The position numbers and the translations under genes were made by a program. Below the pieces are notes generated by a model. The model did not search any database. It saw only the letters and a list, made by a program, of their open reading frames with translations, and was not told the DNA's origin. From an uncultured Lachnospiraceae bacterium (lineage in GTDB: Bacteria; Bacillota; Clostridia; Lachnospirales; Lachnospiraceae), in NCBI GenBank assembly GCA_910585215.1, contig CAJUDQ010000011.1, forward strand, positions 1 to 44,477: a stretch of 44,477 bases of DNA. Direction: 5' to 3'. Each line of letters starts with the position of its first letter. Position 1 is the stretch's first letter. Shown in pieces: positions 8,866 through 17,504 of this stretch.

Positions 8866-10572
8866 ATGTCAGAAGAAAAGATAAGGAGAATCGAAGACGA
8901 ATTAAGAAAAAAAACAATGATATTGGAAGAACTGGAAACCTTTGTTGTGGAGTACAGTTTTCAGACAAAAGAATTGTATATTGACCCTGTAAAGGAAAAG
9001 TACATAAGAGTGGCATGGGATAAACAGGCAATGATAGATAAAAAAATAGACAATCTGGTTTACCGGCCAGATATACCAACTGCAAAACCGTTGCTTGATT
9101 TTACAAAAATAGAAACAGCAGAGAATTGCTTCAATAAAAGAAACAGCGCCATGGTGCGTATTTTTACAGATAAGCATAAATATGCGTGGTTTCGACTGAC
9201 CAGAATTGTTTTTCTGAATGAAAATAAAATGCCTGATAAGGTAGCAGTGTTATTTACCAACATGGATGAAAAGGCAGAGACGGAACAGAATTTAAAGTTT
9301 TATGCAGAAAAGGATATATTGACACATCTTCCCAATATTACGGCATTTCTGGCACAGGCACAGCTTTTGATTGATAATAATGCAGACGAGGATTATGAGA
9401 TTGTTCGCATGGATATTGACCGTTTTCGTGTGATTAGTGGAATGTTTGGAATCGAGGAAGGAAATAATCTGCTGAAATTTATTGCTGTAAAGATACAGGA
9501 GCGCCTTGATGAGGAAGATGAGGTGGCATATTGCAGAATTGCTTCAGATATCTTCGCCATGTGTATTCCGATAAAAAAGTATTCAGTAGATGAATTTATA
9601 GAATCTCTTTGCAGAGCAGTTTCTGCATATCCCAAAAATTATGAAGTGACTCTGGCGTTTGGAAGATATCAGGTGACAAAAGAGGACAGAGAACAGAAGG
9701 TTCCAGTCAGCAATCTGATAGACAGAGCTGCTGCGGCTCAGGCGACAATAAAGGGAAATTATCTTGTACATACTGCATTTTATGATAAGAATATCAGGCG
9801 GCAGGAGGAAGCAGAATCCATGATTTTGTCTGATATGCATACTGCTCTTAGAGAAGAACAGTTTCAGGTGTTTTTACAGCCAAAGGTAGAAATGGGAACT
9901 GGAAAAATCATCGGCTCCGAAGCTTTGGTCCGCTGGCTGCATCCGAAACGGGGCATGATATCTCCAGCTGATTTTATTCCGATTTTTGAAAAGAATGGAT
10001 TTATTATGGAGCTGGATAAATATATGATTAAGCATACCTGCAAGATTATTCGAAAATGGCTGGATGAAGGAACCGTGGTTTATCCGGTATCTGTGAATCT
10101 GTCCAGAGTAAATTTATATAATACAAAGCTGATACAGGATATTGAAGAATATGTCAATGAGTATCAGGTCCCAAGAGAATATATTTCTTTTGAGCTGACG
10201 GAGAGTGCATTTTCCGCAGATAATTCTTATATGAAAATGCTGGCGGCAAAGCTTCAGACAAAGCATTTCAAAGTGTTGATGGATGATTTTGGAAGCGGGT
10301 ATTCTTCGTTGAATACCTTAAAGGAAATACCAGTGGATATTTTAAAAATTGATTTGAAATTTTTATCAGCGGGCTCGGATAATGAAAGAGCAAATCTGAT
10401 TATCAAGCATGTGGTGGAAATGGCGAATGATTTGGGGCTGTTTATTGTAGTAGAAGGCGTGGAGAATAAAGAACAGGTACAGTTTCTTCTGGATATCGGA
10501 TGCAGAGTTGCGCAGGGATTTTATTATTATCGGCCGATTACCGTAGAGGAATATGAAAAAAATCTGAATTGA
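8866..10572 (+). CDS. PAS-like / degenerate GGDEF / EAL c-di-GMP phosphodiesterase
   Basis: A 568-residue soluble protein that probably cleaves c-di-GMP to pGpG. The N-terminal 130 residues look PAS-like. The GGDEF domain that follows (about 145-300) is degenerate: the signature is CRIASDIF instead of GGDEF, so no synthesis is expected. The EAL domain (about 315-565) keeps its catalytic set: E352 in SEALVRW, N and E in VNLSRVNL and ELTESAF, D473-D474 in MDDFGSGYSS, K494 in ILKIDLKF and E530 in VVEGVE. It sits 14 nt after the cyclase gene with AGGAGG in front. A maker and a breaker of the same messenger are therefore produced together. Confidence 0.9.
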   Translation: MSEEKIRRIEDELRKKTMILEELETFVVEYSFQTKELYIDPVKEKYIRVAWDKQAMIDKKIDNLVYRPDIPTAKPLLDFTKIETAENCFNKRNSAMVRIFTDKHKYAWFRLTRIVFLNENKMPDKVAVLFTNMDEKAETEQNLKFYAEKDILTHLPNITAFLAQAQLLIDNNADEDYEIVRMDIDRFRVISGMFGIEEGNNLLKFIAVKIQERLDEEDEVAYCRIASDIFAMCIPIKKYSVDEFIESLCRAVSAYPKNYEVTLAFGRYQVTKEDREQKVPVSNLIDRAAAAQATIKGNYLVHTAFYDKNIRRQEEAESMILSDMHTALREEQFQVFLQPKVEMGTGKIIGSEALVRWLHPKRGMISPADFIPIFEKNGFIMELDKYMIKHTCKIIRKWLDEGTVVYPVSVNLSRVNLYNTKLIQDIEEYVNEYQVPREYISFELTESAFSADNSYMKMLAAKLQTKHFKVLMDDFGSGYSSLNTLKEIPVDILKIDLKFLSAGSDNERANLIIKHVVEMANDLGLFIVVEGVENKEQVQFLLDIGCRVAQGFYYYRPITVEEYEKNLN

Positions 10573-10615
10573 GATTATGAAAATAAAGCGTCTAAAAGAA
10601 AGGAAATGAGAAAAA

Positions 10616-10984
10616 ATGAACGAACGTATTTTACTGGTTGATGATGCAAAATTTGCCAGAAAGATTGCAAAAAAGGTACTTGGCAACGGAGGCTTCGACA
10701 ATGTGACAGAGGCGGTAAATGCTGTAGAAGCGATGGAGGTGTTTCAGAATCATGATTTTGACCTTGTACTTTTGGATATTACCCTGCCGGATAATTCAGA
10801 TTTAACGCTGCTTGAAAATATGCTAAAGGCAAAGCCGGAGGCAAAGATTATTATGACCTCTGCGATTGGACAGGATTTGATTATACAGGATGCATTAAAT
10901 GCAGGGGCAAAGGCGTTTATTACAAAGCCTTTTGGAGAAAAAGAGTTTTTAAAAGAGGTGTTTAGGGTTCTGGAAGAAGGGTGA
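10616..10984 (+). CDS. CheY-like single-domain response regulator
   Basis: A stand-alone receiver domain of 122 residues. The acidic pair D9-D10 (LLVDDAKF), the phospho-acceptor D54 (LVLLDITLP), the switch residue S82 (IIMTSA) and K104 (ITKPF) are all present. There is no output domain, as in CheY. It lies 43 nt after the EAL gene and 18 nt before a CheC-like gene, which suggests a phospho-switch and its phosphatase acting on motility or on the c-di-GMP enzymes. Its cognate kinase is not in this block. Confidence 0.9.
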   Translation: MNERILLVDDAKFARKIAKKVLGNGGFDNVTEAVNAVEAMEVFQNHDFDLVLLDITLPDNSDLTLLENMLKAKPEAKIIMTSAIGQDLIIQDALNAGAKAFITKPFGEKEFLKEVFRVLEEG

Positions 10985-11002
10985 AAGGTCTGGTGAATCG
11001 TT

Positions 11003-11641
11003 ATGAAAATATATGATGAAGAAGGTTATATTGATTCCGATGTTCATGAGATATTATATGAACTGGGAAATGTGGGAATCGGCATGGCGAGTGTGACTGT
11101 CGGAAATATGATTGGGCTTAGAATGAATGTAGGCGTGCCTTCCATTGTTCCGGCGAAGGAGCTTATGAAAAAAGAAGAGATGAATAAGAAAAGAAAGGCT
11201 GGGATTTTAATGGATTTTCAAAGGTCCATGGAGGGTTCCATGCTGTTTCTTTTAGATGAGGAATTTGTCAATGAGGTGATAGAAATCACCTGTAAAAATG
11301 GGAGCATGAAGGCAGAAGAAATGGATGAGACCGATAAGCTGTCTGTGCTGGAGGAGTTTGCAAATATTACAAGTGCCGCATATTTGAAAGCAGTGGGACA
11401 GTATACGGGGTTGAGACTGTTTGTAAAGCCGGTTTGGATGAAGTTTGAATGTATTGACAGGCTGTTGGATGAAGTGACAGACAGGATGGAGAAAAATTTC
11501 AGCAAGGCGGTCTGTGTGGATGCATCATATTCGATTGTTTATGAGGATGGGAATAAGAAGGAAGATGTCGGTCATGTGATTATGCTGCCGGATGAAAAAT
11601 CAGTGGAGGCGCTTGTGGGACCGCTGATGGATGAGATGTAA
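11003..11641 (+). CDS. cheC: CheC-family phospho-receiver phosphatase
   Basis: A 212-residue CheC/FliY-type protein that removes phosphate from CheY-like receivers. Two copies of the family active-site motif are visible. The first is E20-L-G-N23 with proline 23 residues later (P46). The second is S-x3-E-x2-N in LSVLEEFAN, with a proline 22 residues after its Asn. The N-terminal DVHEILYELGNVGIGMA is typical of the family. It follows the CheY-like gene at 18 nt, so that protein is the natural substrate. Whether it serves the flagellar motor or a side pathway cannot be told, because no flagellar genes are in the window. Confidence 0.82.
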   Translation: MKIYDEEGYIDSDVHEILYELGNVGIGMASVTVGNMIGLRMNVGVPSIVPAKELMKKEEMNKKRKAGILMDFQRSMEGSMLFLLDEEFVNEVIEITCKNGSMKAEEMDETDKLSVLEEFANITSAAYLKAVGQYTGLRLFVKPVWMKFECIDRLLDEVTDRMEKNFSKAVCVDASYSIVYEDGNKKEDVGHVIMLPDEKSVEALVGPLMDEM

Positions 11642-11845
11642 GAAAGAATTGAATATTGAAGATGATTCTATTCTATGTTTTATCGTTTTCTGGGTTTTTG
11701 GGAAACTGTAGGGATACAAAGAGAAAATTTTAAAGAACTTATAGAGGAATTATAAAAAATATATTTACTTCTTATGGGGGATATTGTAAAATAATATCAA
11801 ATTGTGAGTTTGGAATTGTTTATAATAAAAGAAAGGGAAAGAAAA

Positions 11846-12346
11846 ATGAAAATAGCGATAGTGGAAGACACTTTTCAATGGATGGACAAAATTTAGGATT
11901 CCGTAAATAATTTTTTTCAAGACAAAGCGATAGAGGTTGAGATTGATAAATATTATGATGCGGAATCTTTTTTGGATGCAAAAAAAGAATATGAAATTGT
12001 ATATTTGGATATAGAATTAAGCAGCACGAGAGGCAGTATGAATGGTATTGAAGCGCTGTGGCGGTATAAACAAGTATTTCCAAATATTATTGCTGCATTA
12101 GTGACGGTTCATGAAAAGGAAGTCCGAAAAGGTTATTTTGTGGGAGCATACCGATATATTTATAAAAGAAATCTGGAAGAGGAAATACAGGAAATGCTGG
12201 AGGGAGAAGCAACAAAGGAAAAGCGTGAATATTTACAGAAGGAAAATCAATTATGGCAGGAAAAACATCAGGAACAGGAGGGTTTTGAGAAGGCAGAAGG
12301 GACACCAAATCTTGAAGATGTGTATTTGTACTGGTTTAAAAAGTGA
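11846..12346 (+). pseudogene. Broken LytTR-type response regulator (in-frame TAG, no output domain)
   Basis: Read from the ATG at 11846, the frame gives MKIAIVEDTFQWMDKI, then a TAG at 11894-11896. It continues in the same frame for a further 150 codons to 12346. The combined product is a receiver domain of the AgrA/LytTR kind, with the acidic pair E7-D8, acceptor aspartate in YLDIEL and the GYFVGAYRYIYKR segment where FRYLLKP is usual. After the receiver there is only a charged tail (EEATKEKREYLQKEN-like). The LytTR DNA-binding domain is missing, so the gene is both interrupted and truncated. The longest intact piece starts at an internal ATG (11972). AAAGGGAAAG precedes 11846, a TATAAT lies at 11821, and there is no obvious partner kinase. 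Confidence 0.75.
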
Positions 12347-12353
12347 TGGACTG

Positions 12354-12371
12354 TTTTTATCCGGATAAAAA
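12354..12371. repeat. Perfect 18-bp palindrome
   Basis: TTTTTATCCGGATAAAAA is fully self-complementary. It stands between the broken response regulator and the trp promoter. It may be a weak bidirectional terminator or an operator; the sequence does not decide. Confidence 0.5.
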
Positions 12372-12385
12372 ATTACAAATAACTC

Positions 12386-12413
12386 TTGACATATGCGATT
12401 TTTTGAGTATAAT
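12386..12413 (+). promoter_or_regulatory. trp operon promoter
   Basis: TTGACA (12386-12391) and TATAAT (12408-12413), both perfect consensus, 16 bp apart. The start point near 12420 opens the T-box leader. Confidence 0.85.
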
Positions 12414-12454
12414 TAAAAATAGTTTTAGAAAAACTATCCAATTTCATAAATTAA

Positions 12455-12737
12455 AAACCGTTGAAGCGGAGATAACGGTAAAAAATGCGCTTACAGAGAG
12501 TGGGAAAGGCTGAGAACCCATAGAGATGCAGTTTATCAAATGGACCGCTGAGGGCATGGTCAAAAGATTCAAAAATCTGAGTATTCCATGACGTAAGGCA
12601 CGCGTAAGCTGCCGGGAATATGTTAGTATTCTGCTGAGAGTGTGGATTCCACGAATCAAGGTGGCACCGCGGTAAATTATTATGCAAATTTTACCGTCCT
12701 TGACAATAGCGACAGCTTTTGTCAGGGGCGTTTTTTT
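12455..12737 (+). promoter_or_regulatory. Tryptophan T-box riboswitch
   Basis: A leader RNA that senses uncharged tRNA-Trp and controls the trp operon by antitermination. Visible parts are the stem I AGAGAG/GTGGG element (about 12495-12503), a specifier TGG (12541-12543) followed by A in the stem I internal loop, and the conserved T-box AAGGTGGCACCGCGG (12658-12672). The TGGC bulge would pair with a GCCA tRNA end, fitting the G discriminator of tRNA-Trp. The specifier codon, the bulge base and the downstream genes all agree on tryptophan. Confidence 0.93.
12695..12737 (+). terminator. T-box controlled terminator
   Basis: A 12-bp stem (CGTCCTTGACAA with TTGTCAGGGGCG, three G-T pairs) and T7 at 12731-12737. 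It would form when tRNA-Trp is charged, ending transcription before trpE. Confidence 0.9.
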
Positions 12738-12809
12738 GTTATATTTTTATTTTATAAATTATTTGAAAGTTTTGCTGGCATATACAGCAGAAGAAAAAGG
12801 AGGAAAACA

Positions 12810-14273
12810 ATGATATCTTTAGAAGAAGCAGAAAAAATATCAAAGGGATTTCATATTATACCCATCAGCAAAGAGATTATGTCAGATATCAAAACACCGA
12901 TGCAGGTACTTCGTATTTTAAAAAATGCAAGTTCTCATTGCTATATGCTTGAAAGTGTGGAAAATCAGGAAAAATGGGGAAGATATACCTTTCTTGGTTT
13001 TGACCCGATTATGGAAATTACGTGTACAAATGGAATTTTAAAAATAAAAAACAAAACCGAAAGTGAAACAGTCAAAGAAACACGGCATCCTGACGAGGAA
13101 ATAAAAAAAATACTCTCTGAGTATACCAGCCCCAGAATAGAAGGCCTGCCTTCATTTACCGGCGGACTGGTAGGATATTTTTCTTATGATTATGTAAAAT
13201 ACAGTGAGCCAAATTTATGCCTTGACGCAGAAGATGAAGAGGGCTTTCGAGATGTAGATTTGATGCTGTTTGACAAGGTAATAGCTTTTGACAATTTTCG
13301 ACAGAAAATCATTGTTATTGTAAATGCGAGAACAGAACAGATGAAAAAAGAGTATGAACGGGCAGTAGAAGAAATCGACAGAATTATTGCATTTATTAAA
13401 ACAGGAGAACCGCCGGCAGTGCTGCCAGGAAAAATTACTTCAGAGTTTCGAAATTTGTTTGAAGAAGAAGAATATTGTCGAATGGTGGAAAAGGCAAAGC
13501 AGTATATTTATGAGGGAGATATTTTTCAGGTAGTATTATCCAACCGGATGGAAGCAGATTTTGAGGGAAGCCTCCTAAATGCTTACCGGAATCTGCGTAC
13601 CACAAATCCATCACCATATATGTTTTATTTCAGTTCTGACGATATTGAGGTGGCGGGAGCTTCGCCTGAAACACTGGTAAAACTGGAAAACGGCATATGT
13701 CATACATTTCCTCTGGCGGGTACAAGGCCAAGAGGCACAGATAAAAAAGAAGACGAAGCTCTTGAACGGGAGCTGCTTTCCGATGAAAAGGAGCTGGCAG
13801 AACACAATATGCTGGTTGATTTGGGAAGAAACGATTTGGGAAAAATCAGCCGGTTTGGAACTGTACAGGTGGAAAAGTATATGTCTGTAGAAAAATATTC
13901 TCATGTTATGCATATTGGCTCGACTGTACGGGGAGAACTGAGAGATGACAAATGTGCACTGGATGCAGTAGATGCTGTACTTCCGGCAGGAACCTTGTCA
14001 GGAGCACCAAAAATCAGGGCAATGCAGATTATTAATGAACTGGAAAACAATAAACGGGGAATTTATGGTGGTGCGATAGGCTATATTGATTTTACCGGAA
14101 ATCTGGATACCTGTATCGCGATAAGAATTGCTTTTAAGAAAAACGGAAAAGTATTTGTCCGTTCGGGTGCAGGTATTGTGGCGGACAGTGTTCCCAAAAA
14201 GGAATATCAGGAATGTATCAACAAGGCAAAGGCAGTGATAAATGCCTTAAAGGCAGGAGAGGAGGAAATGTAG
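12810..14273 (+). CDS. trpE: Anthranilate synthase component I
   Basis: A 487-residue chorismate-binding enzyme, first step of tryptophan synthesis, converting chorismate and ammonia (from TrpG) to anthranilate. Family marks include LLESVENQEKWGRY-like feedback-site residues near the N-terminus, GGLVGYFSYD, IFQVVLSNR, PSPYMFYF, the SPETLV and AGTRPRG motifs, ELLSDEKELAEH and the C-terminal RSGAGIVADSVPKKEYQE. The start is the ATG at 12810 behind AGGAGG. The frame is open upstream into the T-box, but that part is leader RNA. The stop abuts the trpG start with no gap. Confidence 0.95.
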   Translation: MISLEEAEKISKGFHIIPISKEIMSDIKTPMQVLRILKNASSHCYMLESVENQEKWGRYTFLGFDPIMEITCTNGILKIKNKTESETVKETRHPDEEIKKILSEYTSPRIEGLPSFTGGLVGYFSYDYVKYSEPNLCLDAEDEEGFRDVDLMLFDKVIAFDNFRQKIIVIVNARTEQMKKEYERAVEEIDRIIAFIKTGEPPAVLPGKITSEFRNLFEEEEYCRMVEKAKQYIYEGDIFQVVLSNRMEADFEGSLLNAYRNLRTTNPSPYMFYFSSDDIEVAGASPETLVKLENGICHTFPLAGTRPRGTDKKEDEALERELLSDEKELAEHNMLVDLGRNDLGKISRFGTVQVEKYMSVEKYSHVMHIGSTVRGELRDDKCALDAVDAVLPAGTLSGAPKIRAMQIINELENNKRGIYGGAIGYIDFTGNLDTCIAIRIAFKKNGKVFVRSGAGIVADSVPKKEYQECINKAKAVINALKAGEEEM

Positions 14274-14846
14274 ATGATATTGTTAATTGATAATTACGAT
14301 AGCTTTTCTTATAATCTTTATCAGATGATTGGAGAAATTAATCCGGACATCAGAGTAATCAGAAATGATGAATGGACAACAGAAGAAATAGAAAAGCTGC
14401 ATCCAAGTCATATTATATTGTCTCCAGGGCCTGGAAAGCCTGAAAATGCAGGGATTTGTGAAGAAGTTATAAGAAAGCTGGGAGAAAAAATCCCGATTCT
14501 TGGTGTATGTCTGGGACATCAGGCTATTTGTGAAGTTTACGGTGCGGTGATAACTTATGCTTCAAAGCTTATGCATGGGAAACAGTCCGAGATTTGTCTT
14601 GATCAATACAGTCGCCTGTTTGAAGGACTTGAAAATAAAATAAAGGTGGCAAGATATCATTCACTTGCTGCAAAAAAAGACACAATACCGGAAATATTAA
14701 AGGTAACAGCAAAAACAGAAGATGGAGAAATTATGGCAGTGGAGCATAAAACCTGTCCGGTATATGGGCTGCAGTTTCATCCCGAGTCTATTTTGACCCC
14801 ACAGGGAAAGCATATTTTAAAAAATTTTATGAAGGAGAATATTTGA
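14274..14846 (+). CDS. trpG: Anthranilate synthase component II (glutamine amidotransferase)
   Basis: A 190-residue class I glutamine amidotransferase that supplies ammonia to TrpE. The oxyanion-loop motif SPGPGKPENAG (50-60), nucleophile C79 in GVCLGHQAI and the catalytic His-Glu in QFHPES (about 170-175) are present. The ATG follows the trpE stop directly, with its AGGAGG inside trpE, so translation is coupled. As in many Firmicutes it might also serve PabB in folate synthesis, since no separate pabA is visible here. Confidence 0.94.
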   Translation: MILLIDNYDSFSYNLYQMIGEINPDIRVIRNDEWTTEEIEKLHPSHIILSPGPGKPENAGICEEVIRKLGEKIPILGVCLGHQAICEVYGAVITYASKLMHGKQSEICLDQYSRLFEGLENKIKVARYHSLAAKKDTIPEILKVTAKTEDGEIMAVEHKTCPVYGLQFHPESILTPQGKHILKNFMKENI

Positions 14847-14847
14847 T

Positions 14848-15855
14848 ATGATTCAGGAAGCAATTAAAAGGGCAATAAAAAGAGAAAATATAGACAAAGA
14901 ATTAATGACAGGAGTTATGAATGAGATTATGGGAGGGGAAGCAACCGATGCACAGAAGGCGGCTTTTTTGACCGCCATGAGTATGAAGGGTGAAACGATT
15001 GATGAAATTACTGCTGCTGCAAGGGTAATGAGAGAGCACAGTGAAAAGTTTTTAAATGATATGGATGTACTGGAAATCGTCGGTACAGGAGGCGATGGTT
15101 CAAATACCTTTAATATTTCCACACTTGCTTCACTGGTGGTCTCTTCACTGGGGATTCCGGTTGCAAAGCATGGAAATCGCGCGGCATCAAGCAAATGTGG
15201 TACAGCAGATTGTCTGGAGGCGCTGGGGGTAAGAATCGACCTTGCCCCTGCCAGAAGTGCACAGCTTTTGCATGACATCAATATGTGTTTTCTGTTTGCG
15301 CAGAAATATCATACAGCGATGAGATTTGTGGGTGGTGTGAGAAAGGAAATCGGTATTCGGACACTTTTTAATATTCTCGGGCCGCTTGCAAATCCGGCAG
15401 GGGCAAGTATGCAGCTTCTGGGTGTATTTAGTGAGGATTTGGTAGAACCTCTTGCAAGGGTGCTTTCCAATCTGGGAGTAAAGTCTGCAATGGTGGTATA
15501 TGGTCAGGACAGCATAGATGAAATTTCCATGAGTGCACCAACTGCTGTATGTGAGGTGAAAAATGGTAAATTTGAATCTTATGTGTTTACACCGGAGCAG
15601 TTTGGCTTTGAAAGATGTAAAAAAGAAGCTCTGACAGGAGGTACGCCGCAGGAAAATGCTGAAATTGCAAAGAAGATTTTATCCGGTGAAAAAGGACCAA
15701 AAACAGATGCGGTTATAATAAATGCAGGGGCAGCGATTCATATCGCAAAAGAAAACTGCTCCATAAAACAGGGAATAGAGCTTGCAAAACAGGCGCTTGA
15801 AGATGGTCGGGCGATGAAACAGCTTGAAAGATTTATCGAGCTTAGCAATCAGTAA
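14848..15855 (+). CDS. trpD: Anthranilate phosphoribosyltransferase
   Basis: A 335-residue enzyme that transfers the phosphoribosyl group of PRPP to anthranilate. The PRPP-binding motif VGTGGDGSNTFNIST (about 79-93) and KHGNRAASSKCGTADCLEALG (about 106-126) are exact family signatures, as are HTAMRFVGGVRKEIGIRTLFN and LGPLANP. It begins 1 nt after the trpG stop; AAGGAGA lies in the end of trpG. The next clear trp gene starts 105 nt later. Confidence 0.95.
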   Translation: MIQEAIKRAIKRENIDKELMTGVMNEIMGGEATDAQKAAFLTAMSMKGETIDEITAAARVMREHSEKFLNDMDVLEIVGTGGDGSNTFNISTLASLVVSSLGIPVAKHGNRAASSKCGTADCLEALGVRIDLAPARSAQLLHDINMCFLFAQKYHTAMRFVGGVRKEIGIRTLFNILGPLANPAGASMQLLGVFSEDLVEPLARVLSNLGVKSAMVVYGQDSIDEISMSAPTAVCEVKNGKFESYVFTPEQFGFERCKKEALTGGTPQENAEIAKKILSGEKGPKTDAVIINAGAAIHIAKENCSIKQGIELAKQALEDGRAMKQLERFIELSNQ

Positions 15856-15860
15856 ATTGT

Positions 15861-15956
15861 ATGAAACGTAAAACAGAAAAAGAAAAGCAAATCAGGAGTG
15901 AAAGAAAAATCAGGAAGAAAATAAAAAGTCAACAAGAATCAGGAGCAAAAAATTAA
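15861..15956 (+). CDS. Possible 31-residue Lys/Arg-rich micro-ORF between trpD and trpC
   Basis: An ATG at 15861 opens 31 codons rich in Lys, Arg, Glu and Gln (MKRKTEKEKQIRSERK and on), ending at a TAA 4 nt before the trpC ATG. No ribosome site of note precedes it, so it may not be translated. Its end covers the AGGAG (15941-15945) that would serve trpC at an unusually long spacing, which makes coupling of trpC to this ORF conceivable. I do not recognise the peptide. Confidence 0.25.
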   Translation: MKRKTEKEKQIRSERKIRKKIKSQQESGAKN

Positions 15957-15960
15957 AAAA

Positions 15961-16767
15961 ATGAATATATTAGAAGAAATTGCAGAAAAAAGAAGAATTG
16001 ATATCGAAAATCGAAAAGAAAAAATAGCTTTGAAAGAAATAAAAGATATCGCGGAAAAAATAGCAGAAAAAGAAAAAAAGAAAAAAGGGGAATTTGATTT
16101 TTTATTTCAAAAAAATCTTTCAGAGGAAGGAATCAGTTTTATCTGTGAAGTAAAAAAAGCCTCTCCCTCAAAGGGTATCATAGCGGAAGAATTTCCATAT
16201 CTGAAAATTGCACAGGAATATGAGGAGGCGGGGGCAGCGGCTGTCTCTGTATTAACAGAGCCAAACTATTTTCTTGGAAGGGATGAATACCTGAAGGAAA
16301 TCAGTGAAAAAGTTTCTCTTCCATTGCTTAGAAAGGATTTTACAATTGACGAATATCAGATTTATGAGGCAAAAACAATAGGCGCGTCAGCAATTTTACT
16401 TATTTGTGCCTTATTGTCAGATAGGCAGCTTGAAAGCTATATAAAAACTGCAGAAAAAATTGGTCTGTCTGCACTGACAGAAGCGCATGATGAACGGGAA
16501 ATTCATCGCGCTTTACAGGCAGGAGCAAAAATTGTGGGAGTAAATAACAGAGACTTAAAAACCTTTACTGTGGATATTCAAAACAGTATAAATCTGAGAA
16601 AACTGGTTCCAAAGGATATTCTGTTTGTTTCAGAAAGTGGAATCCGTACTTCGGATGATATTGCAATATTAAAAGAAAACGGAACGGATGCAGTGTTGAT
16701 AGGGGAAACACTTATGAGAAGTCCGGATAAAAAAGCGGTGCTTAATCAGCTCTCAGGAAAAGGATAA
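15961..16767 (+). CDS. trpC: Indole-3-glycerol phosphate synthase
   Basis: A 268-residue TIM-barrel enzyme that closes the indole ring from carboxyphenylaminodeoxyribulose phosphate. Catalytic elements are FICEVKKASPSKG (Glu and Lys), LTEPNYFLG, LLRKDFTIDEYQIYEA, EAHDEREI, GVNNRDLKTF and SESGI near the C-terminus. The nearest good ribosome site, AGGAG at 15941-15945, is 15 nt from the ATG, longer than usual. The interval after trpD contains three ATCAGGA repeats and a possible micro-ORF. trpF follows 2 nt after the stop. Confidence 0.94.
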   Translation: MNILEEIAEKRRIDIENRKEKIALKEIKDIAEKIAEKEKKKKGEFDFLFQKNLSEEGISFICEVKKASPSKGIIAEEFPYLKIAQEYEEAGAAAVSVLTEPNYFLGRDEYLKEISEKVSLPLLRKDFTIDEYQIYEAKTIGASAILLICALLSDRQLESYIKTAEKIGLSALTEAHDEREIHRALQAGAKIVGVNNRDLKTFTVDIQNSINLRKLVPKDILFVSESGIRTSDDIAILKENGTDAVLIGETLMRSPDKKAVLNQLSGKG

Positions 16768-16769
16768 CA

Positions 16770-17393
16770 ATGAATACAAAAATAAAGATATGTGGTATAA
16801 GACGTTTCGAAGATATTGAATATGTAAATGAAGGCCGGCCGGAATACATTGGTTTTGTATTTGCCAGAAGCAAAAGACAGATTGATGCAGAGACAGCGAA
16901 AAGGCTGAAAAAAAGGCTGAATCCGGATATTCAGGCAGTGGGAGTATTTGTCAATGAAGCTGCCCAACAGGCAGCACGGCTTGTCAATGAGGGGATTATT
17001 GATATGGTACAGCTTCATGGAGAGGAGAATGAAGGGTATATTCAGAAATTGAGAAGTTTTATGAAACGTGGAAAAATTATTCAGGTGGTGAGAGTTCAGA
17101 CAGCACAGGATATAAAATCCGCAGAAAATTCCAGCGCAGATTATCTGCTGTTTGATAAGTTTTCACCAGAGGCTTATGGAGGAACAGGGGAAACCTTTGA
17201 GTGGAAGCTGATAGATTCTGTAAAAAAACCGTTTTTTCTTGCGGGAGGAATTCATTGTGAAAATGTAAAAAAAGCCATTACTTTGCTGCATCCTTATTCC
17301 ATAGATGTAAGCAGTGCGGTAGAGACAGAAGGGTTTAAGGACAGAGATAAAATTATGAATATTATAAAATCAGTGCGAGAGACACAGGTTTAA
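16770..17393 (+). CDS. trpF: Phosphoribosylanthranilate isomerase
   Basis: A 207-residue TIM-barrel enzyme performing the Amadori rearrangement before TrpC. KICGIRR at the N-terminus carries the catalytic cysteine. GFVFARSKRQ, VQLHGEE, YLLFDKFSPEAYGGTGETF (catalytic Asp) and LAGGIHCENV are family motifs. AGGAAAAGGA overlaps the end of trpC, 2 nt upstream. It is separate from trpC, not fused as in enterobacteria. A 111-nt AT-rich gap follows before trpB, with no terminator visible. Confidence 0.94.
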   Translation: MNTKIKICGIRRFEDIEYVNEGRPEYIGFVFARSKRQIDAETAKRLKKRLNPDIQAVGVFVNEAAQQAARLVNEGIIDMVQLHGEENEGYIQKLRSFMKRGKIIQVVRVQTAQDIKSAENSSADYLLFDKFSPEAYGGTGETFEWKLIDSVKKPFFLAGGIHCENVKKAITLLHPYSIDVSSAVETEGFKDRDKIMNIIKSVRETQV

Positions 17394-17504
17394 TATTATA
17401 AATGGGTTAAAAATAAAGTTATAATTATAACAGTCAGAATATGGCTGCGTTGAAAAGTAACAGAAAACAATAAAAAACAAAGTTTAGAAAGGACTTAATA
17501 AAAG

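Noticed and set aside
12642..12809. N-terminal extension of trpE reading through the T-box and its terminator.
   Set aside because: The stretch is leader RNA with a T-box and terminator; AGGAGG and ATG at 12810 give the normal protein.
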